DNA of 8,228 bases from Candidatus Dormiibacterota bacterium. GTDB taxonomy: Bacteria; Chloroflexota; Dormibacteria; Aeolococcales; Aeolococcaceae. Shown piece after piece: positions 3,954-8,228 of this stretch. The notes beneath the pieces are model-generated. The model was given only the letters and a program-made list of their open reading frames with translations. It did no database searches and was not told the DNA's origin. How positions within the stretch are numbered: position 1 is the first letter of the stretch; every line of letters starts with the position of its first letter. Where the stretch lies: the NCBI GenBank assembly GCA_027451645.1, contig DAIDIX010000068.1, forward strand, positions 1 to 8,228. Reading direction: 5' to 3'. A program made the translations under genes and the position numbers.

Positions 3954-6634
3954 TACAGGTATCGGGGGTCCGCTTTCTCCGTGTCGATGCGGAGTGCTGC
4001 GAGTGCCTTTTCTGCCTTCTCGGGAGGAATGGTTCCATCCTGGGCAAGCATGGACAGTGCTGCAGCAGCAATGTGAGGTGCATCGACTTCGAAGTGTGAC
4101 CGAAGGGCCTGACGCGAGTCACTCCTTCCGTACCCGTCAGTTCCAAGCGCAGTGAAGCTGTTCGGAATGAACCGGGCAATGCGGTCAGTGACCGTCTTCA
4201 TGTAGTCGCTCACTGCGATAACAGGACCAGATGTTCCAGTGAAGCTTGCTGTGACATGAGGCATGCGCTTCTCGGCAGCCGGATGAAGCAGATTCCACCG
4301 CTCCATCTCGAGAGCCTCCCGGTACAGCTGGTGCCAGCCAGGTGCACTCCACACTGTTGCAGCAATGCCATGCTCCTCGGAGAGAATGCGCTGTGCCTCG
4401 ACAGTAGCAGCCATGGCACTGCCACTTGAAACGAGGTGCGCTTCTGGTCCGTCTGCACGAAGTGGAGGTGCCAGCCGGTAGAGGCCACGGAGGAGGTCCT
4501 TCTCGATCCCTTCCGGCATTGGAGGCATCGGATAGTTCTCGTTGTAGACCGTAAGGTAGTAGAAGACATCCTCATTGTTGTGGTACATCCGCTGCATGCC
4601 TTCCTCGATGATGAGTGCAAGCTCGTACGCATAGGCTGGATCGTAGATGTTCACATTTGGCACGACAGAGAAGAGGAGGGGAGACTGTCCATCCTCATGC
4701 TGGAGACCTTCTCCATTGAGTGTTGTCCGGCCTGCAGTGCCACCAAGGAGAAATCCCCGGCCACGCATGTCGCCGGCGGCCCAGGCCAGGTCGCCGATGC
4801 GCTGGAAGCCGAACATCGAGTAGTAGATGAAGAACGGGATCATGGGATACCGGTGCGTGCTGTAGGCAGTGCCTGCTGCACTGAAGCTTGCAGTCGCACC
4901 AGCCTCGGTAATGCCTTCCTCGAGGAGCTGGCCACTCTGTGACTCCTGGTACGAGAGGATCATGTTCGCATCGACAGGCTCATACTGCTGGCCGAATGGC
5001 GCGTAGATCTTGATCTCCTTGAAGAGCGATTCCATGCCGAATGTGCGTGCCTCATCAGGAATGATGGGAACAACACGCTTTCCGATCTCGGGATCGCGAA
5101 GGAGATTCCGGAGAACGCCGACAAACGCGGATGTCGTTGAAGCTGGTCGTCCTCCGCTTCCTGCAAGGAAATCCTTGTAGGCACTCCGGTCAGGAAGTGC
5201 AAGGGAGAACTGCGTGTTGTGCCGCTTTGGCAGCATGCCACCGAGTGCACGACGACGCTCGAGAAGGTATTCCACCTCTTCGGACTTTGCACCGGGATGG
5301 AAGTAGGGGGGTGCACCCTCTGCAAGCTGTGCATCTGTGATGGGAAGCTCAAGCGTGTCCCGAAAACTTCTCAGGTCCGTATCTGCAAGCTTCTTGATCT
5401 GGTGTGTTGCATTCCGTCCCTCGAAGCTCGTTCCCAGTGCCCATCCCTTGATCGTGTGGGCGAGAATGACTGTGGGTGCTCCCTTGAGGGAGAGGGCCCT
5501 GTCGTAGGCTGTGTAGAGCTTCTGGTAGTCATGGCCTCCACGGCGGAGCTTCATGAGCTGGTCATCGGAATAGTCCCTGACGAGTTCCCTGAGCCGTGCA
5601 TCAGGACCGAAGAAGTGCTCACGGATATATGCACCCGATTCAGTGGAGAGCCGCTGGAACTCGCCATCATTCGTGGTGTTCATCTTCTGGAGGAGAATGC
5701 CATCGACATCTGCAGCAATGAGCGGATCCCACTCCCGTCCCCAGATGACCTTGATGACATTCCAGCCAGCTCCACGGAAGACGGATTCGAGTTCCTGGAT
5801 GATCTTGCCATTGCCACGGACAGGGCCATCGAGCCGCTGGAGGTTGCATGAGACAACGAAGGTGAGATTGTCAAGCTGCTCTCTCGCTGCAAGCGACAGT
5901 GCTGCGAACGTCTCTGGCTCATCACTCTCTCCATCACCGAGAAATGCCCACACATGTGATGCACTCGTATCCACAAGTCCCCGATTGAGGAGATAGCGGT
6001 TGAATCGTGCCTGATAGATTGCGTTGAGGGGGCCAAGTCCCATGGAGACTGTGGGAAACTGCCAGAACTCGGGCATGAGACGGGGATGGGGATACGAGGA
6101 GAGTCCCTTTCCTCCAACTTCCTGACGGAAGTTGTCGAGATGTTCCTCAGTAAGCCGTCCCTCAAGATATGCCCGCGAGTAGATTCCCGGAGCTGCATGG
6201 CCCTGGAAGTACACCTGGTCACCGCTTGTGCCAGTGTCACTCCCGTGGAAGAAGTGGTTGAATCCCACCTCGAACAGCGAGGCAACCGATGCATAGGTCG
6301 AGATGTGGCCCCCAATGCCCTCAAGATGCTTGTTCGCACGTGTCACCATGACAGCAGCATTCCAGCGGATGATGCGCCGGATGCGCTTCTCGAGCTTCTC
6401 GTCTCCAGGGAATGACGGTTCATCCCGGGTAGGGATGGTGTTGATGTACGGAGTGGAGGTTACAGGTGCAATGGGGATCTGCCGGGCATGGGCCTCTTCG
6501 AGAAGAGTGTTGAGAATGTACTGTGCCCGGACATCCCCTTCTGTGTCAACAAGTGTTGCGAGAGATTCGCGCCATTCCTCGGTTTCAAGAGAATCGATGT
6601 CAGGGAGTTGCTGCAGAAAGCCGTCGCCGCTCAT
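3953..6634 (-). CDS. aceE: Pyruvate dehydrogenase E1 component, homodimeric type
   Basis: AceE decarboxylates pyruvate with thiamine diphosphate and passes the acetyl group to the lipoyl domain of E2, feeding acetyl-CoA to the citric acid cycle. The 893-residue product matches the length of E. coli AceE (887). Seen: GGHISTYAS (His110), FQGHAAPGIYSRA (His146), the thiamine diphosphate and Mg motif GDGESDEP (233-240) through N264 in SCNLQRLDGP, HTIKG (His393), NATHQIKK (His411), DEARTFGME (527-535), LLEEGITEAG (Glu573, the glutamate that activates the cofactor), and GEGLQHEDG (His646). All expected active-site residues appear intact. The wording is closest to actinobacterial AceE. The ATG at 6632-6634 is chosen because SGDGFLQQLPDID and onward aligns with the family; the frame is open to a TTG at 6760, but that 42-residue extension is unlike AceE. 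GGAGG lies 12 bases upstream, rather far. No E2 or E3 gene is adjacent, so it is probably transcribed alone, with subunits encoded elsewhere. Confidence 0.96.
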   Translation of the reverse strand: MSGDGFLQQLPDIDSLETEEWRESLATLVDTEGDVRAQYILNTLLEEAHARQIPIAPVTSTPYINTIPTRDEPSFPGDEKLEKRIRRIIRWNAAVMVTRANKHLEGIGGHISTYASVASLFEVGFNHFFHGSDTGTSGDQVYFQGHAAPGIYSRAYLEGRLTEEHLDNFRQEVGGKGLSSYPHPRLMPEFWQFPTVSMGLGPLNAIYQARFNRYLLNRGLVDTSASHVWAFLGDGESDEPETFAALSLAAREQLDNLTFVVSCNLQRLDGPVRGNGKIIQELESVFRGAGWNVIKVIWGREWDPLIAADVDGILLQKMNTTNDGEFQRLSTESGAYIREHFFGPDARLRELVRDYSDDQLMKLRRGGHDYQKLYTAYDRALSLKGAPTVILAHTIKGWALGTSFEGRNATHQIKKLADTDLRSFRDTLELPITDAQLAEGAPPYFHPGAKSEEVEYLLERRRALGGMLPKRHNTQFSLALPDRSAYKDFLAGSGGRPASTTSAFVGVLRNLLRDPEIGKRVVPIIPDEARTFGMESLFKEIKIYAPFGQQYEPVDANMILSYQESQSGQLLEEGITEAGATASFSAAGTAYSTHRYPMIPFFIYYSMFGFQRIGDLAWAAGDMRGRGFLLGGTAGRTTLNGEGLQHEDGQSPLLFSVVPNVNIYDPAYAYELALIIEEGMQRMYHNNEDVFYYLTVYNENYPMPPMPEGIEKDLLRGLYRLAPPLRADGPEAHLVSSGSAMAATVEAQRILSEEHGIAATVWSAPGWHQLYREALEMERWNLLHPAAEKRMPHVTASFTGTSGPVIAVSDYMKTVTDRIARFIPNSFTALGTDGYGRSDSRQALRSHFEVDAPHIAAAALSMLAQDGTIPPEKAEKALAALRIDTEKADPRYL

Positions 6635-6781
6635 AGGGTAGGAGAACCTCCGTGCGAGATCATCATGGTGTCTCGGTCGTATACCGCTATCTACTACTCT
6701 AGGAGCTTCACTGGTGTACCTGTCGGATGCTGCCCTTCGTGTGGGAGTAGTGAGGTGCAAGGGGCTGGTATCCTAGGAGTC
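6635..6781. promoter_or_regulatory. Divergent intergenic region between aceE and the glycosyltransferase gene
   Basis: The promoters of both divergent genes should lie here. I see an AT-richer patch around 6680-6700 containing GTATAC and TATCTACTACT, which could supply -10 boxes for either direction, but no clear -35 partner. CTAGGAG occurs twice, once near 6700 and once just before the glycosyltransferase start. The evidence is mostly positional. Confidence 0.3.
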
Positions 6782-8228
6782 ATGTCACAGGAAACTCCTT
6801 CTCCTGGCAATCATGGGGAAGAGGGCCTTGGAACTCGCGGGCATCGTATCGGGTGGTTTCGGGCAAATGCACACTGGTGGATACCTGCAGCAGTATTTCT
6901 CCTTCTCAGGATTCCATCGTTCATTGAGCCGCTCTGGTATACGGATGAAGCAGGCTATGCCTCTACAGTGTGGCTTTCGCATCTTGGATATGGCCTGTAC
7001 ATCAATGCCTGGAACAACAAGCCGCCTCTCCTCTTCGGGCTCATGGCTGCAACGCTCAAGCTCTTCGGTCCCACAGAGGCTGGCCTCCATGTCCTCCCTC
7101 TCATTACGGGGGGAGGAGCACTATGGGGTGCACTGTGGTGGTGCCGGAGGAAGCTTGGCAGGAGTCCAACACTCATTGCAGGCATCATCATTGCCATTCT
7201 TTTCGGCGCTCCCTTTCTCGATGGGGAGCTCTTCCTTCCGGAGAGCCTCCTTGTCATCTTCACGACATGGGCTGGTGTGTGGTTCCTCCTGACCATCCAG
7301 CACCATGACGGAGGAAGTACGCCCATTTCTTCACGGACAATGGTTGGAATTGGAGTGCTCCTTGCGAGTGCAGTACTTATCCAGCAGACAGCACTTGGAG
7401 ATGCTGGTGCAATCGTCGCCTGGTGCCTTGTACGGCGACAGTTCAAGGCTGCAGGAGTGCTTGTGGCAACAATGGGCATCCTTGGTGTCATCGTCATTGG
7501 CCCATTTGTCATGCAGGCTGGACTGCACCGGGTTGTCTATGCTCTCGTGAGTTCGTACGGCGGCTATGTCACGAATTCACTCAGTACAAAGGTGATCACC
7601 TATGCATGGCGTGCAGCCCTCATCCTCGTCTTCGCAGGATCCATCGTTGTGCTGCGCAGTGCGCATGACAGGGTACTCGAGTTTCTCAGGATATGGTTCA
7701 CTGCAGATCTCATCGTTGCCATAGCTCCGGGATACCCGTATGAGCACTTCCTCCTTCCAGCAGCCATTCCAGTTGTCTTGGGCTTGACGTACGGTGTTGC
7801 TGCGTACGGGAGGAGGCTCCTGCAGCTGTTCAGGAACTGGAAGTTCGATCTTGCAAGTGGCATTGTTGCCTGGTGTGCAATTGCAGCGTGTTTCATCTTC
7901 ACCCAGCCGTATGGGGGACTCTTCCATGCAGGCTGGAGTCTTGGCTACTACCCCATGACGATTGGACGGATGACAGGCATGGTGTCCACACGAACCTATG
8001 ACGATTTTTTCGGCTTTTCCGTGTACGGCGAGTCTGTCGCAATGCGCTGGATACATGAGCACCATCTCGATGGCTCGTATGCACTTGTCTGGTCGAATCT
8101 TGCGTGGCCCCTTGTCATCAACAGGCTGCGGGAGCCCACCCGGAGCGGTCCCCTCTATGTGACACAGACACTCGACAACAGTCCGGAGCCACTCATTGCA
8201 CGGCTCGAGAAGCGCCTGCCTGCATTTG
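6782..8228 (+). CDS. ArnT/PMT-like membrane glycosyltransferase (GT-C fold), cut by window edge
   Basis: The frame is open from the ATG at 6782 to the edge, giving 482 residues with the C-terminus missing. After a polar N-terminus of about 30 residues come many hydrophobic segments (about 33-45, 104-120, 130-147, 155-172, 187-200, 223-244, 276-292, 305-316, 323-342, 358-375), then a more polar part from about 380. The first extracytoplasmic loop carries W52-Y-T-D55-E56, the acidic pair typical of the catalytic site in PMT/ArnT enzymes, followed by NNKPPLLFGLMA (78-89), a hallmark of the family. PYEHFLLPAAIP (319-330) is another typical family phrase. Such enzymes move a sugar from a polyprenyl-phosphate carrier onto lipid, glycan or protein outside the membrane; donor and acceptor cannot be told here. 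AGGAG precedes the ATG by only 2 bases. A GTG at 6755, in frame, has GGGAG 7 bases upstream and is a good alternative start adding 9 residues. It is divergent from aceE. Confidence 0.82.
   Translation, partial: MSQETPSPGNHGEEGLGTRGHRIGWFRANAHWWIPAAVFLLLRIPSFIEPLWYTDEAGYASTVWLSHLGYGLYINAWNNKPPLLFGLMAATLKLFGPTEAGLHVLPLITGGGALWGALWWCRRKLGRSPTLIAGIIIAILFGAPFLDGELFLPESLLVIFTTWAGVWFLLTIQHHDGGSTPISSRTMVGIGVLLASAVLIQQTALGDAGAIVAWCLVRRQFKAAGVLVATMGILGVIVIGPFVMQAGLHRVVYALVSSYGGYVTNSLSTKVITYAWRAALILVFAGSIVVLRSAHDRVLEFLRIWFTADLIVAIAPGYPYEHFLLPAAIPVVLGLTYGVAAYGRRLLQLFRNWKFDLASGIVAWCAIAACFIFTQPYGGLFHAGWSLGYYPMTIGRMTGMVSTRTYDDFFGFSVYGESVAMRWIHEHHLDGSYALVWSNLAWPLVINRLREPTRSGPLYVTQTLDNSPEPLIARLEKRLPAF

Noticed and set aside
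5219..5851. A 210-codon open frame on the plus strand, antisense to aceE
   Set aside because: It lies wholly inside a highly conserved aceE, has no recognisable domain or ribosome site, and long antisense frames are expected from this codon usage.
6635..6760. A 42-residue N-terminal extension of AceE from a TTG at 6760
   Set aside because: No ribosome site precedes the TTG, the added residues do not resemble AceE N-termini, and the shorter form matches family length.

Overview
The window carries six protein-coding genes: four complete or near-complete, and two cut by the window edges (positions 1 and 8228). Coding density is high and no intergenic gap exceeds about 170 bases. There are no rRNA or tRNA genes, CRISPR arrays, insertion sequences or integrases that I can see. 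By eye the base composition is moderately GC-rich and even across all genes, with a strong taste for GCA alanine codons, so nothing looks recently acquired. The pyruvate dehydrogenase E1 is the homodimeric AceE type. Its wording (GGHISTYAS, RGGHDYQKLY, FEGRNATHQIKKL) is closest to what I know from Actinobacteria. The lipoprotein has a SurA-like N-terminal region of the kind also common in that phylum. An actinobacterial or related chromosome is therefore my best guess, not a proven assignment.

Region 1-2210 (minus strand): an AAA+ ATPase of the MoxR group (648-2210, GTG start with a very strong ribosome binding site), followed after about 100 bases by a DUF2201-type metallopeptidase/VWA-like protein that runs off the left edge. 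These two families form a recurrent pair, in which the ATPase is thought to act as a chaperone or remodeler working with the VWA-like protein. Here the metallopeptidase-like motif reads HLTHH rather than HExHH, which suggests the peptidase site is degenerate. The gap between the two genes contains a near-perfect palindrome.

Region 2211-3927 (plus strand): divergent from the ATPase gene is a SurA-like lipoprotein, overlapping by 4 bases (ATGA) with thpR, an RNA 2',3'-cyclic phosphodiesterase with two HxTx motifs. The two are probably translationally coupled. A perfect 14-bp stem at 3901-3937 spans the thpR stop codon and sits between thpR and the convergent aceE.

Region 3953-6634 (minus strand): a complete aceE, alone, with no E2 or E3 gene next to it. 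Region 6782-8228 (plus strand): divergent from aceE, the N-terminal 482 residues of a multi-pass membrane glycosyltransferase of the ArnT/PMT (GT-C) type.

The genes do not form one pathway. The point most worth following is the MoxR-DUF2201 pair with its altered catalytic motif and intergenic palindrome. The rest is a housekeeping neighbourhood with a few regulatory curiosities.
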